The notes: generated by a model from the letters alone, not told the origin. 64,000 bases of DNA from Novosphingobium lindaniclasticum LE124 (GCF_000445125.1 NZ_ATHL01000011.1:1-64000), one strand, 5' to 3'; numbered from the stretch's first letter, positions 1 to 9,862 are shown. Numbers and translations are program-made.

Positions 1-177
1 CCCCTCCCTCCACCCCCCGGTAGCAATTTCCGGACCTCGCAGTGTTTCCACCGAGGCGAAAAATGCTCTAGGCAGCGATGGCCTTCATCCCAAGAGTCGG
101 GACCGCAGTGGTTCGGCAGGGCGAGGCGCCAACATGGGGATTTTTCCAGTGGTCCGGGAAGTGAGCGGCGCGGCGGC

Positions 178-1884
178 ATGCTGATCGGGATCGATCTGGG
201 AACGACCAACAGTGCCGTGGCGATCTGGCAGGACGGCGCGGCATCGCTGGTACCCAACGCTCTGGGCGAATTGCTGACTCCCTCGGCCGTCTCCATCGCC
301 CGCGACGGCCAGGCCTGGGTCGGCCGCCCCGCGCTGGACCGGCTGGCCGCGCATCCGCTGGACACCGCCACCAGCTTCAAGCGTCTCATGGGCACGGCTA
401 GCAAGACGCGGCTCGGCGGAAAGGAATACGGCGCGGAAGACTTGTCCGCCATCGTCCTGGGCGCTCTTGCCGACGATGTCGCGGCACTGACCGGAGAGCG
501 GCCGACCGAGGCGGTCATCACCGTGCCCGCCTATTTCAACGACCGCCAGCGCAAGGCCACGCGCCGCGCCGGCGAACTGGCCGGCCTCACCGTGCGCCGC
601 CTGATCAACGAGCCGACCGCCGCCGCCCTCGCCTTCGGCCTCCAGGACAAGGGCGACCGCGAACCGTTCCTCGTGTTCGACCTCGGCGGCGGCACATTCG
701 ACGTTTCCGTGGTCGAGATGTTCGACGGCATCGTCGAAGTGCGCGCTTCGGCCGGGGACAACCGGCTGGGCGGCGACGATTTCGATCATGCCCTTGCCGC
801 CCTGGCGAAACCGCGCATCGATCCGAGCGGCCGGCTGGAAGCGCTGCCCGCCGATCACCGTGCGGCCATGCTCAAGCGCGCCGCCGAGGCCTGCCGCCGG
901 GCGCTCAGCCAGGCCGGCGAGGCGGACTTCGCGGTGGTGATGGGCGAGGACCGTCTCTGCGCCGCGATCACCGAAGGCGAATTCCAGGCCGCCTGCGAAC
1001 CCCTGCTGCGCCGTCTGCGCGAACCGGTCGTGCGGGCCCTGCGCGACTGCGCCATCGACGCTTCCGACCTCTCGGAGATCGTGCTGGTGGGCGGCGGCAC
1101 CCGCATGCCGGTGGTGCGCCGTGCGATCACCCGCCTGTTCGGCCGTTTTCCCAATGCCTCGGTCCATCCCGATCACGCGGTGGCGCTGGGTGCGGCCATG
1201 CAGGCGGCGCTGCTCGGCCGGGATGCGGCGCTCGACGAGATCCGCATCACCGATGTCTGCCCGTTCACGCTCGGGGTCGAAGTCGCCGAGCAGGACGGTC
1301 ACGGCGGGCTGCAACGCGGCCTGTTCTCTCCGGTGATCGAGCGCAATACGCCGGTCCCGGTCTCCCGGATGAACACCTATTCGACCTTGGGCGACAACCA
1401 GAAGACTCTGGAATTCGGCATCTACCAGGGCGAGGCCCGCGAAGTGCGCGGCAATGTGAAGCTGGGCCAGATCGCCATTCCCGTGCCGCCGCGCCCCGCC
1501 GGGGAGATCTCGGCGGAAGTGCGCTTCTCTTACGACAGTTCCGGCCTGCTGGAGATCGACGTCCATGTCCCGGCCAGCGGCGACCAGCGCAATCTGGTCA
1601 TTGTCGACGAAGAGGACAGGCCGGGGCGCCAGGAACTCGACAGCCGCCGCGCCGCCCTGGCCAGGCTCAAGTTCCACCCCCGCGAGGAGGCCGGCAACGT
1701 CTCGCTCCTGACCCGCGCCGAGCGCTGCTACGAAGATCACATCGGCGACGTCCGGCAGGCGATCGGTCATGGGATCACACTGTTCGTCGGCGCGCTCGAC
1801 ACCCAGGATCCCCGCCGCATCGCCGACGCCCGCGCCATGCTGCTGGCCCGGCTGGACGACCTGGAAAGCCTCGGCCCGCTATGA
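178..1884 (+). CDS. HscC-like Hsp70 family chaperone
   Basis: ATP-dependent cytosolic chaperone of the Hsp70 class, 568 residues. The nucleotide-binding domain (about residues 1-365) starts with [12 protein letters not shown], has the second phosphate loop [14 protein letters not shown] near residue 168 and the adenosine motif [16 protein letters not shown] near 302. A beta-sandwich substrate domain follows (about 370-500) with a short C-terminal part. DnaK is about 640 residues; this length and the early end resemble HscC (about 556) rather than housekeeping DnaK. The stop overlaps the start of the next gene (ATGA), so the two are translationally coupled, and that partner is a J-like protein. 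The ATG lies directly before the conserved LIGIDLG. The client is unknown; the Hsp70 class is certain, the HscC subtype is inferred. Confidence 0.9.
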   Translation: MLIGIDLGTTNSAVAIWQDGAASLVPNALGELLTPSAVSIARDGQAWVGRPALDRLAAHPLDTATSFKRLMGTASKTRLGGKEYGAEDLSAIVLGALADDVAALTGERPTEAVITVPAYFNDRQRKATRRAGELAGLTVRRLINEPTAAALAFGLQDKGDREPFLVFDLGGGTFDVSVVEMFDGIVEVRASAGDNRLGGDDFDHALAALAKPRIDPSGRLEALPADHRAAMLKRAAEACRRALSQAGEADFAVVMGEDRLCAAITEGEFQAACEPLLRRLREPVVRALRDCAIDASDLSEIVLVGGGTRMPVVRRAITRLFGRFPNASVHPDHAVALGAAMQAALLGRDAALDEIRITDVCPFTLGVEVAEQDGHGGLQRGLFSPVIERNTPVPVSRMNTYSTLGDNQKTLEFGIYQGEAREVRGNVKLGQIAIPVPPRPAGEISAEVRFSYDSSGLLEIDVHVPASGDQRNLVIVDEEDRPGRQELDSRRAALARLKFHPREEAGNVSLLTRAERCYEDHIGDVRQAIGHGITLFVGALDTQDPRRIADARAMLLARLDDLESLGPL

Positions 1885-3611
1885 GCGCGCCCTGGTCGAT
1901 TCTCGGCATCGGCAGAACCGCCGATGCCGCCGCCATCCGCAAGGCCTATGCCGCGCGGCTCAAGGCCATGGACGTGGACAGCGATGTCGAGGGTTTCGCC
2001 CGGCTCCGGCAGGCGCGCGACCAGGCCTTGCGTCTGGCGCGGACCATGGCCGAAGCCGCTGAGGACGGCGGCAAGAAGACGCAGCCGATCGAGCCCACCG
2101 CCGAGGCGGGCGAATTCGCCCCCTCTCCCGAAGCGCCCCGCCGCTGGATCTACGCGGCCCCCGATCTCGACGGCGCCTGGAGCCGCGCCGACCTTGCCGC
2201 CCGCCCCGGCGAGCCGGACGATACCGCGATGCTGGGGCGCATGGCCTGGGCCGCCGCCGCCGCGCGCGAGGGCGTCAGCGGCGCCGGCATTCCGCTCACC
2301 ACCATCGACCCTTTCACCGCCCCCCTGCTCCCCGGAAACCATGCCGCCGACGAGGCGCTGGGCCTGCGTCCCGGCGAAAGCCCGGCCGAGCGGCTGGCCA
2401 TCCTGCTCGATCCCGAAAGCGCCACCGCGGGAGAACCGCTCTGCGAGAACGAGGCCCGTCAGGCGATGCGCGCCTTGCGCAAGATCCTCGACGATGCGGC
2501 GCAGGCGCAGATCACCCGCGCCCAGCAGATCGAGGACTGGCTGGCCGAAGTTCTCGCACGCGGCTGGCCGCGCTCGGCGCCGTTGCTGGAAGACGCCAAT
2601 GCCGCTTTCGGCTGGGAGCGCGAATGGGCTGCCCACGATGCCCGTCCCGGCGTCGCCTTCCTGGGCGCGCGCCTGCGAGGCTACCGGTTCCAGCAGAGCG
2701 TGCTCCAGCCGGGACATCGCTTCCACAAGGCCTGGAACGAACTCGTCCGCCCCGGCAAGGCAAGCCCTTTCCGCTTGCTGCGCGGTCCGGCGCAAGGCGA
2801 AGTCGACAGTCTGCTGCGCGGCGTGCGGCAGAACTTCCCGGAACTCGAAACCCACTTCGCGCCGGAGCGCGTGGCCTCCTGGGAGGGCGGCAATCCGTTC
2901 GCTTCGGGCCTGCTGATCTTCTTCGGGGTCGTCGCACTGGGGATCGTCCTTGCCCTGGCCAATGGACCTTACAGAGAGGGCGCTTCGCTGGAGCGGGAAA
3001 CCTGGCACGCGATGCAGAGCGCGATTCCCGAGGCTTTCGGAGAGGGGCACGATACGTCCTGGCTCTGGAACAAGCAGCCGGAACTTGCGGGCACGCTCAA
3101 TGCCCAGGCCCGCAACCTGCTGGAAAAGGGTGAGAACCAGGCGGCGGTCGTGAACAGGGTGGTGGAGATCGTGCGCAGTCGCAGCTTCCTCAATGGCCGC
3201 GAACTGTCCGAAGGCGACCTCGACACCGTGATGCGGCTGCGGCTTGCACAGCTTCGCGCGGCGCGGGCGCAGAGCCCCGCCGCCTGCATCCGGGTGCGCA
3301 ATAGCGGCATGCTTCCCGGCGCCACGCCCGTTCCCGAAGCCCTGCGTGCGCAGGAGCGCACCCTGGCCGCGCATCTCGCGGAAGCCGGCAAGCTGGCCCG
3401 GCCCAAGGACCACGGCGACCGGTCGGCGCTGGTGCCGGGCAAGCTGATCGACCAGGTCGTCGCTGCCACCCGGCTCGACCATGCTGCCGTAAAGCAGGCC
3501 ATGTCCGGCAAGAGCGACGATGCCTCCGGCTGCGCAGTGACGATCGCGCTGCTGGACCGCACTCTTGCATGGAAAGGTGAGAACCGGCGCGAGATCCTGA
3601 TGACGCTGTGA
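1881..3611 (+). CDS. Membrane-anchored J-like co-chaperone partner of the Hsp70
   Basis: A 576-residue protein with a J-domain-like N-terminus (about residues 3-50): PWSILGI, then [19 protein letters not shown] and [12 protein letters not shown], which follows helices I-III of J domains. The canonical HPD tripeptide between helices II and III is missing and DVDSD stands there, so classical stimulation of Hsp70 ATPase is doubtful. A long Ala/Arg-rich linker and helical region follow, then one membrane segment (about residues 341-358, [18 protein letters not shown]) and a 200-residue C-terminal part that I do not recognise. It overlaps the Hsp70 gene by four bases. I infer a dedicated membrane-tethered partner of that Hsp70; this is not a characterised family. 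Confidence 0.75.
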   Translation: MSAPWSILGIGRTADAAAIRKAYAARLKAMDVDSDVEGFARLRQARDQALRLARTMAEAAEDGGKKTQPIEPTAEAGEFAPSPEAPRRWIYAAPDLDGAWSRADLAARPGEPDDTAMLGRMAWAAAAAREGVSGAGIPLTTIDPFTAPLLPGNHAADEALGLRPGESPAERLAILLDPESATAGEPLCENEARQAMRALRKILDDAAQAQITRAQQIEDWLAEVLARGWPRSAPLLEDANAAFGWEREWAAHDARPGVAFLGARLRGYRFQQSVLQPGHRFHKAWNELVRPGKASPFRLLRGPAQGEVDSLLRGVRQNFPELETHFAPERVASWEGGNPFASGLLIFFGVVALGIVLALANGPYREGASLERETWHAMQSAIPEAFGEGHDTSWLWNKQPELAGTLNAQARNLLEKGENQAAVVNRVVEIVRSRSFLNGRELSEGDLDTVMRLRLAQLRAARAQSPAACIRVRNSGMLPGATPVPEALRAQERTLAAHLAEAGKLARPKDHGDRSALVPGKLIDQVVAATRLDHAAVKQAMSGKSDDASGCAVTIALLDRTLAWKGENRREILMTL

Positions 3612-3694
3612 GGCGTCCGGGGGCGTGAAGGCGGCTTCTCGCCGACGAACACCCTTGCGTTCTTCGTCGCGAGGGGCGAAGCCCGCGCGGCCAT

Positions 3695-3752
3695 CCAGTG
3701 TCGGCGTAGAGCCGCTCCGGACTGCTTCGCTTCGCTCGCGATGACGAAGGAT
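3695..3752. repeat. Interspersed repeat, CGGA-TTGCTTCGCT type
   Basis: Non-coding stretch containing CTCCGGACTGCTTCGCTTC then GCTCGCGATGACGAAGG. This matches a common alphaproteobacterial intergenic repeat. A related copy is at 6760-6844. It lies between convergent genes. Confidence 0.5.
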
Positions 3753-3754
3753 GG

Positions 3755-3841
3755 TTTAGAGTGGCTTCCGATCGGATTGCATCGGATCAACCACTCCAAG
3801 TTTCTGGTTCGATGCCTTTTTCCGAGTGAAAATGCTCTAGG
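3755..3841. repeat. Second intergenic repeat ending in AAAATGCTCTAG
   Basis: Contains AGTGG...CCACT and ATCGGATTGCATCGGAT dyads and ends with CCGAGTGAAAATGCTCTAG. The end GAAAAATGCTCTAGG also occurs at 57-71, left of the Hsp70 gene, so the Hsp70/J operon is bracketed by related ends. The CTAGAGCATTTT motif on the other strand is widespread in alphaproteobacterial intergenic DNA. Confidence 0.45.
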
Positions 3842-3844
3842 GCT

Positions 3845-5020
3845 TCAGATCGCCAGCCCCGCCGCGCGGGCGCTCGCCCAGGCCCATTGGAAGTTGTAGC
3901 CGCCAAGCCAGCCGGTCACGTCCGCCGCCTCGCCGATCACATAGAGCCCCGGCACCTTGCGCGCTTCCATGGTCTTCGACGACAGGCCGCCGGTGTCGAT
4001 TCCGCCCGCCGTCACTTCCGCCTTGGCGAAGCCTTCCGAACCGTCCGGCACGAAGGGCCATCGCGCCAGCGTCGCTTCGGCGGCGGCCAGCGCCTTGTCG
4101 GACAGCGCGCCGAGTTCCCCCGACAGCCCGAGCCGCGCGCAGAGCACATCCACCAGTCGCTCCGGCAGCCCTTCTCCCAGCACTTTGCGCAAGGAGGTGC
4201 GCGGACGTTCGCGCTTGGCCTCGCGCAGCCAGCCTTCGGCACGATCAGGCAGGAACTGCGTCGTCACCGTCTGGCCGCGCTGCCAGTAGCTTGATATCTG
4301 CAGGATCGCCGGGCCGGAAAGCCCCCGGTGGGTGAACAGCGCCGCCTCGCGAAAGGCCGCCTTGCCGCATCGGGCGATCACTTCGGTCGAAACGCCGGAG
4401 AGATCGCGGAACAGCGCCTCGTCGCCGGCCAGCGTCAGCGGCACCAGGGCCGGACGCGGCTGGACGACCTTGAGGCCGAACTGGCGGGCCAGATCGTAGG
4501 CCGCCCCGGTCGCGCCCATCTTGGGGATCGAGGGACCGCCGGTGGCGATGACCAGTGCCGGAGCCGATGCCGCCCGCCCGCCGAACGCCGCGCGGAAGAG
4601 GCCGTCGCCGTGGGCGATCTCACCCAGGGCATCGCCGCAGTGCACCGCGACGCCGCCCTTGGCGCATTCCTCCAGCAGCATGGCCACGATCTGCTTCGCG
4701 GAGCCGTCGCAGAACAGTTGGCCGAGCGTCTTCTCGTGCCAGGCGATGCCGTAGGCTTCGACCAATTCAAGGAAATCGGCAGGCGTGTAGCGGCTCAGCG
4801 CCGACTTGGCGAAATGCGCATTGCTCGAAAGATAGCGGTCGGGCGCCGTATGCATATTGGTGAAGTTGCAGCGCCCGCCGCCCGAGATCAGGATCTTCTT
4901 GCCCGGCTGGTCGGCATGGTCGAGCAGCAGCACGCGCTTGCCCCGCTGCCCGGCGGTCGCCGCGCAGAACAGCCCGGCCGCGCCCGCGCCGAGCACGATC
5001 GCGTCGTAAGTCTCGGTCAC
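3845..5020 (-). CDS. HI0933-family (YhiN-like) flavoprotein
   Basis: Predicted FAD-dependent oxidoreductase of the HI0933/YhiN family, 391 residues, the usual length for that family. The N-terminus TETYDAIVLGAGAAGLFCA is a Rossmann dinucleotide-binding loop, followed by the family signature KKILISGGGRCNFTNM. The C-terminus carries GLYVIGEAADVTGWLGGYN, the second FAD contact. I chose the GTG at 5020 because it puts the FAD loop at the usual distance and overlaps the stop of the upstream gene (GTGA, 5017-5020), as expected in an operon; the frame is open further upstream but encodes nothing family-like. Substrate is unknown for the family. Confidence 0.85.
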   Translation of the reverse strand: MTETYDAIVLGAGAAGLFCAATAGQRGKRVLLLDHADQPGKKILISGGGRCNFTNMHTAPDRYLSSNAHFAKSALSRYTPADFLELVEAYGIAWHEKTLGQLFCDGSAKQIVAMLLEECAKGGVAVHCGDALGEIAHGDGLFRAAFGGRAASAPALVIATGGPSIPKMGATGAAYDLARQFGLKVVQPRPALVPLTLAGDEALFRDLSGVSTEVIARCGKAAFREAALFTHRGLSGPAILQISSYWQRGQTVTTQFLPDRAEGWLREAKRERPRTSLRKVLGEGLPERLVDVLCARLGLSGELGALSDKALAAAEATLARWPFVPDGSEGFAKAEVTAGGIDTGGLSSKTMEARKVPGLYVIGEAADVTGWLGGYNFQWAWASARAAGLAI

Positions 5021-6663
5021 TGGCGGTTCGAGCTCTCGGAACCTGCCGGAACCAGTTCCAGCGCCAGCGCTTCGGCCACGCGGATGCCGTCCACCGCTGC
5101 CGAGAGGATACCTCCGGCATAGCCGGCGCCTTCGCCGGCCGGATAGAGACCGCGCGTGTTGAGGCTCTGCAGGTCCCTGCCGCGGGTGATGCGCACGGGC
5201 GAGGACGTGCGGGTCTCGACACCGGTCATCACCACGTCGGGATGGTCGTAGCCCGGAACCTGGCGGCCGAAGACCGGCAGTGCCTCGCGAATGGCATCGA
5301 CCACGAAGTCCGGCAGGCACTGCTTGAGTTCGGTCAGATGGACGCCTGGCTGGTAGCTGGGCATCACTTCGCCGAAATCGGTCGAGGGCCGGTCGGCCAG
5401 GAAGTCGCCCAGCTTCTGACCCGGCGCCTTGTAGTTCTCGCCGCCCGCCTTGAAGGCCAGTTCCTCGAACTTGCGCTGGAAGGCCACGCCCGCCAGCGGA
5501 TCGCCGGGATAGTCCTTTTCGGGGTCGATATCGACGACGAGGCCGGAATTGGCGTTGAACTCGGCACGGGAATACTGGCTCATGCCGTTGGTGACGACGC
5601 GGCCCGGTTCGCTGGCCGCCGCCACCACGCGCCCGCCCGGACACATGCAGAAGCTGTAGACCGTGCGACCGTTGGAGGCCTTGTGCGCGATGGAATAGGC
5701 CGCCGCGCCGAGGATCTTGTTGCCGGCATTGTCGCCATAGCGCGCGGTATCGATCCAGCTTTGCGGGTGCTCGATCCGCACGCCAATCGCAAACGGCTTG
5801 GCCTCGATATGGACGCCGCGATCGTGCAGCACCTCGAAGGTATCCCGCGCGGAGTGGCCCACCGCCATGATGACGTGGCTGGCAGGCAGGAACTCTCCGT
5901 TCGAGAGGTGCAGGCCTGTGATTCGGCGCTCGCCGTCCTCGCTCTGCGCGATTTCGAAATCATCGACGCGGGTGCCGAAGCGATATTCCCCGCCAAGCTG
6001 CTCGATCGTCTCGCGCATGGACATCACCATGGTCACGAGCCGGAAGGTGCCGATATGCGGGTGCGCCTCGGTGAGAATGTCGTCGGGCGCGCCGGCCTTG
6101 ACGAATTCCGTCAGGACCTTGCGGCCGAGATGGCGGCTGTCCTTGATGCGGCTGTAGAGCTTGCCGTCCGAGAACGTGCCCGCGCCCCCCTCCCCGAACT
6201 GCACGTTGCTCTCGCTGTCGAGCACCGAGCGGCGCCAGAGGCCCCAGGTGTCCTTGGTCCGCTCGCGCACGGCCTTGCCGCGTTCGACGATGATCGGCCG
6301 GAAGCCCATCTGCGCCAGCACCAGCGCCGCCAGCAGGCCGCAGGGACCGGCGCCGATCACCACCGGGCGCGGCCCCGCGTAATCGGCAGGCGCGTGGGTG
6401 ACGAACTTGTAGGAAGTGTCCGGCGTGGGGCGGACATGCTGGTCGCCGTGGTGCGCGGCCAGCACTTGGGCCTCGTCCTTGAGCACCAGGTCCAGCGTAT
6501 AGACCAGCTTGATCGCGTTCTTGCGCCGCGCGTCGTTGCCGCGCCGCACCACGATCACGCGCTCCAGCGCGTCCGCCCCGATACCCAGCCGCGCGCAGAC
6601 AGCGGCGTCGAGATCCTCGGGTGCATGGTCGAGCGGCAGGGCAAGGTCGGACAAGCGTAACAT
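5017..6663 (-). CDS. FAD-dependent dehydrogenase (COG2509 type)
   Basis: A 548-residue flavoprotein of the uncharacterised FAD-dependent dehydrogenase group. About 95 N-terminal residues contain RRGNDARRKNAIKLVYTLDL, typical of the group. The FAD loop VVIGAGPCGLLAALVLAQMG spans about residues 101-120. Further conserved pieces are GEGGAGTFSDGKLYSRI, FCMCPGGRVVAAASEPG and GLYPAGEGAGYAGGI near the end. The ATG at 6663 (MLRLSDLAL) fits the family better than an upstream in-frame start. First gene of a two-gene operon, overlapping the HI0933-like flavoprotein. Substrate and partner unknown. Confidence 0.85.
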   Translation of the reverse strand: MLRLSDLALPLDHAPEDLDAAVCARLGIGADALERVIVVRRGNDARRKNAIKLVYTLDLVLKDEAQVLAAHHGDQHVRPTPDTSYKFVTHAPADYAGPRPVVIGAGPCGLLAALVLAQMGFRPIIVERGKAVRERTKDTWGLWRRSVLDSESNVQFGEGGAGTFSDGKLYSRIKDSRHLGRKVLTEFVKAGAPDDILTEAHPHIGTFRLVTMVMSMRETIEQLGGEYRFGTRVDDFEIAQSEDGERRITGLHLSNGEFLPASHVIMAVGHSARDTFEVLHDRGVHIEAKPFAIGVRIEHPQSWIDTARYGDNAGNKILGAAAYSIAHKASNGRTVYSFCMCPGGRVVAAASEPGRVVTNGMSQYSRAEFNANSGLVVDIDPEKDYPGDPLAGVAFQRKFEELAFKAGGENYKAPGQKLGDFLADRPSTDFGEVMPSYQPGVHLTELKQCLPDFVVDAIREALPVFGRQVPGYDHPDVVMTGVETRTSSPVRITRGRDLQSLNTRGLYPAGEGAGYAGGILSAAVDGIRVAEALALELVPAGSESSNRQ

Positions 6664-6759
6664 CCGCGCGCCCTTATACCCGTTCGGCGCAGGACGCCAC
6701 GGATTTGCGGGGCTGGCGCGAAGGCCGGACCGAAAGAACGGCGCAAGGTGCTGTGTTCC

Positions 6760-6844
6760 CGTCATTCGTCATGGCCAGCATCACGAAGCAATCCCAGGCG
6801 GCGCGAGACCGACTCCGGATCGTTTCGCTACGCTCGCAATGACG
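6760..6844. repeat. 85-bp palindromic intergenic repeat
   Basis: Ends in CGTCATT and AATGACG as inverted repeats, with CGAAGCAATCC inside the left half and CCGGATCGTTTCGCTACGC inside the right half. This is the same family as 3695-3752. It lies between tilS and the FAD dehydrogenase gene, both on the minus strand. Confidence 0.6.
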
Positions 6845-6864
6845 ACGGGTATGATAGTGAGGGC

Positions 6865-7872
6865 TTAGGTCTTCCTGCGCGCGGCCCGCGCCGGGGCTTT
6901 CGCGATGCTCCAGCCGCCGGCGTTGGGGCGCACCACGAGTTCGCCGATCGAAGCCGGACGCCCCTCGCGGAGCGCTTCCAGCAGGCGCGCCACGGTGCCG
7001 CCGCGCGGCTCCTCGCCGCCGAGTTCGGTGACGCAGCGCGCCAGCACCCGCAGCACCACGGCGCGCGGCGCCTGCGGCCTGTAGCGCAGGCCCATCGGTT
7101 CCCGGGTCACGCAGGAGCGCCATTCCAGCGCGGCCATCCAGTCCAGCGCGGCATCGGCTTCGGCCAGGTGTTCGGCGCTGCGGGCGATAGCCGCAATGTC
7201 CAGCCACTCGGCCTCAGCCAATGCCTTGCGAATACGGACACGGTCGAAGCGATCGTTGGCGTTGCTGGGGTCCTGGACGGTGGCCATCCCCGCCACCACT
7301 TGGGCCAGTTCGCTGCGCCGCCAGTCCAGCACCGGCCGCAGCAGCGGGATCGCCGTGTCCGGAACCAACCCTCTCGCCCGCGCGCCGGCCAGACCGGCAA
7401 CGCCGCTGGCCCGGTTGAGGCGCATGATCAGGGTCTCCGCCTGGTCGTCGGCATGATGGGCCGTAGCCAGGGTGGCCAGCCCTCGCCGTTCGATCCACGC
7501 GGCCAGCGCCGCATAACGCGCGCTACGCGCTTCCGCCTGAACATTGCCGGGAGCGACCTCGACGGTAAGGGTTTCGTGCGGCACACCGAGGCCAGCGCAG
7601 AGGTCCGCGGCACCGGCCGCTTCCTCCGCGCTTTCGGGCCGCAGGCCATGATCGACCGTCGCCGCTTCGACCCGGCCCGGCAGCGCCGCATGGGCGAGCA
7701 GCAGCAAGGCCGTGCTGTCCGGGCCGCCGGACAGCGCCACCGCCAGCCGGGCCTGCGATTCGCTTATGCCCTCTCGCCAGACAGCCGCCAGCCCGGCCCT
7801 GAACCGCTCCACGGCCTCGGGCGCAGGCGTCATCGCCGGGTCAGGCGCACTTGAGTCCGCTGCGCGTGGCAT
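6865..7872 (-). CDS. tilS: tRNA(Ile)-lysidine synthetase
   Basis: Ligates lysine to C34 of the CAU-anticodon tRNA-Ile with ATP, changing its codon reading from AUG to AUA. The N-type PP-loop AVALSGGPDSTALLLL lies near residue 44-59, followed by HHADDQAETLIMRLNRASG, the second TilS motif. 335 residues matches the short alphaproteobacterial form with a reduced C-terminal domain. The start at 7872 overlaps the end of ybgF by 32 bases and has an AAGGG nine bases upstream; an ATG at 7833 just past the ybgF stop (MTPAPE) is also possible. Essential in most bacteria. It follows ybgF, a combination seen in related genomes. Confidence 0.93.
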   Translation of the reverse strand: MPRAADSSAPDPAMTPAPEAVERFRAGLAAVWREGISESQARLAVALSGGPDSTALLLLAHAALPGRVEAATVDHGLRPESAEEAAGAADLCAGLGVPHETLTVEVAPGNVQAEARSARYAALAAWIERRGLATLATAHHADDQAETLIMRLNRASGVAGLAGARARGLVPDTAIPLLRPVLDWRRSELAQVVAGMATVQDPSNANDRFDRVRIRKALAEAEWLDIAAIARSAEHLAEADAALDWMAALEWRSCVTREPMGLRYRPQAPRAVVLRVLARCVTELGGEEPRGGTVARLLEALREGRPASIGELVVRPNAGGWSIAKAPARAARRKT

Positions 7873-8788
7873 CGTAAGTGCCCTTCAGGCGACCGGCGGC
7901 TTCGGCCGCGTAAGTCTCGCTGAACTCGGCCAGAGCGATGCAGGCACGCTTGCTGTCCTTGAGCTGCTTCATGGACACGGCAAGGTAGAGCAGGCTGTCG
8001 GGCGCACGATCGCCGCGCTTGTCGGTCTGGTAGTTCTGGACGAACCACTTGGCCGCTTCAAGGGCGTTGCCGTCATCCAGATAGGCGCGGCCGAGCAGAT
8101 TGCGGCCCCAGCTCGAACGCGAATGCTTCGGGTACTTTTCAAGGTAGAGCTTCAGCTGCTGCTGGGCCTCGGGATAGAATTTCGCTTCCCAGAGGCGGAA
8201 GCCGTAGCTGTACTCATCGTCGGCGGCATCGCCCGTCTGCGGCTTGACGATCGCGCGAACGGCTTCGATCCGGGAGTTCGAAGGTGCCGCCGGGCGCGGG
8301 GTGGCCGCGACAGGCGCGGGCGCAGGGGTCGGTCCCGATACCGGAGACGCCGGCAGCGGCTGTGGCTGCGAGGTCGCCGGCGGCAACGCGCCAGGCACAG
8401 GCGCGGCGGGAGCGCCTGCCGCCAGACGCGCTTCGAGCTGGTTGATGCGGTTGGTGTTCTGCTCGACCTGGGAGGTCAGCTGGCGCAGCTGGCCTTCCAC
8501 GGCATCGATGCGCAGCAGCATGTCGCTGACCGGCGTGGAGGCGGGCTGCCCGGGAACCGGCGTCGGGGTCGGGGTGGCCGGCTTGATTTCGGGCTCGAAG
8601 AACTTGCCGTCGCCGCCGGGGAAAACCTTGCGCTGCAAGGCGCGCACTTCGGCTTCCACCTTGTTGAGGCGGGAATTGGTATCCTGCGCCTGGGCGGGCA
8701 GACCCAGACCCAGTACCGCGAAGGCCGCGGCGCTCGTCGCGGCCAGGCGCATCGAGCGGATTGCCACAAGAGAACGGTTCATCGCCAA
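7841..8788 (-). CDS. cpoB: Tol-Pal associated periplasmic protein YbgF/CpoB
   Basis: Periplasmic protein linked to Tol-Pal and to septal peptidoglycan synthesis. It has a Sec signal peptide of about 34 residues ending AQA|QD, a short coiled coil (about 38-58), a Pro/Thr-rich spacer, a second coiled coil (LLRIDAVEGQLRQLTSQVE) and a long Ala/Pro linker. The last 120 residues form TPR repeats beginning DDEYSYGFRLWEAKFYPEA, as in CpoB. The TTG at 8788 has GGAG at five bases; an ATG at 8782 (MNRSLV) is two codons in and may be the true start. The other tol-pal genes are not next to it here. Confidence 0.85.
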   Translation of the reverse strand: MAMNRSLVAIRSMRLAATSAAAFAVLGLGLPAQAQDTNSRLNKVEAEVRALQRKVFPGGDGKFFEPEIKPATPTPTPVPGQPASTPVSDMLLRIDAVEGQLRQLTSQVEQNTNRINQLEARLAAGAPAAPVPGALPPATSQPQPLPASPVSGPTPAPAPVAATPRPAAPSNSRIEAVRAIVKPQTGDAADDEYSYGFRLWEAKFYPEAQQQLKLYLEKYPKHSRSSWGRNLLGRAYLDDGNALEAAKWFVQNYQTDKRGDRAPDSLLYLAVSMKQLKDSKRACIALAEFSETYAAEAAGRLKGTYDATRSGLKCA

Positions 8789-8923
8789 GTCTACTCCGTT
8801 TCAAGGCGCCCGCGCGCCCATGAGGTTCCGCGACGCCATGGACAGGAGAAACGGAACCGCTCGTTAACCAGAAAGGGCCTGCGACGGGATTGCCGCAAGC
8901 ACCGGCCTCTTGTCGAGGCAGGC

Positions 8924-9862
8924 CTAGTTGGAAGTGGTGGAAAGCGCCGAAGGAGCCGAAGCCCCAGTGGTGGGAACGGTAGCCGCCGGGGCCGGAGCCT
9001 GCAAAGTGCCTGGAGAAACCGGAGCGCCGGTCGCCGCGCCGACTTGGCCCCGCGCCAGGAGATCGGCCGGTGCCAGGGAGACGCCCGACATCACGGTCGG
9101 CTTGGTCGCGAGCGGCGCGATGCCCTTGCCGCCGACGGTGATCGCCAGGCCGTCGGGCCGGCCGAGGCGAAGCTGCGGCGCCTGCGCACCTTGCGGCACG
9201 GTCCAGCTTTCGCCCTGCTTCAGCGTCTTTTCCAGGAGCTTGCCAGTGGTATCCGTCACGCGCAGCCAGACGCCGTCGACTGTGGCGGTCAGCACCACCG
9301 GGCCATTGGTCGGCTGCGGAGCGGGCGCGGGAGCTTGCGTCGCCGCGACGGTGGCGGCAGGCTGGGGCCTATCGGACGTGAGATCGGGCAGCTTGCCTTC
9401 CGGCGAGAGGTAGCTGCTCCAGAACACCAGCAGCAGCGCGATCACGACGACCGCGCCGGCGGCGGCGACCCAGGCAAGACGCACCGAGGGCACCCGCGCC
9501 GGATCTCCCGGTTCGAAGTGCGGCACAACGACCGGTTCCCGGGCGCCTTCCGCGTCGAGCTGACGGCGGACCTGTTCCGCCACGGCCTTGTCGTCCAGCC
9601 CCAGAGCGCGGGCATAAGTACGCGAAAAGCCGACGGCATAAGTGCGCGCCGCGAGGTCTCCCAGGCGATCGTCCTCGATCGCGGAGAGATGACGCTCGGC
9701 AATTCGGGTCTTGACCGCGATCTGCGGGAGCGTCAGCCCTGCGGCCTCGCGCGCCCGGCGCAAGGTTGCGCCGACCGTGGACGACGACCTTCCAGCCGCT
9801 GCATCGGCCGAACCGTCGGCGGGCCCTTGGTTTTCCGGCCCTTGATTTTCAACGTTTTCCAT
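8924..9862 (-). CDS. RodZ-like helix-turn-helix membrane protein
   Basis: 312 residues. A Xre-type HTH covers about residues 28-95 (LRRAREAAGLTLPQIAVKTR, then YAVGFSRTYARALGLD), followed by one membrane segment (about 128-152) and a periplasmic C-terminal domain of DUF4115 type (TVDGVWLRVTDTTGKLLEKT). This is the layout of RodZ, which couples MreB to the elongasome. The ATG at 9862 has GGGAG five bases upstream; the frame is open 16 codons further up but without such a site. Low-complexity Ala/Pro/Thr flanks are normal here. A true RodZ role is inferred from architecture only. Confidence 0.8.
   Translation of the reverse strand: MENVENQGPENQGPADGSADAAAGRSSSTVGATLRRAREAAGLTLPQIAVKTRIAERHLSAIEDDRLGDLAARTYAVGFSRTYARALGLDDKAVAEQVRRQLDAEGAREPVVVPHFEPGDPARVPSVRLAWVAAAGAVVVIALLLVFWSSYLSPEGKLPDLTSDRPQPAATVAATQAPAPAPQPTNGPVVLTATVDGVWLRVTDTTGKLLEKTLKQGESWTVPQGAQAPQLRLGRPDGLAITVGGKGIAPLATKPTVMSGVSLAPADLLARGQVGAATGAPVSPGTLQAPAPAATVPTTGASAPSALSTTSN

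Noticed and set aside
85..1770. Long minus-strand ORF (561 codons) antisense to the Hsp70 gene
   Set aside because: Gly/Ala/Arg/His-rich translation typical of antisense frames in GC-rich DNA; the plus-strand Hsp70 is unmistakable. The same applies to large antisense frames across the J-like, ptsP, M13, ABC, phaC, lptFG and TonB genes.
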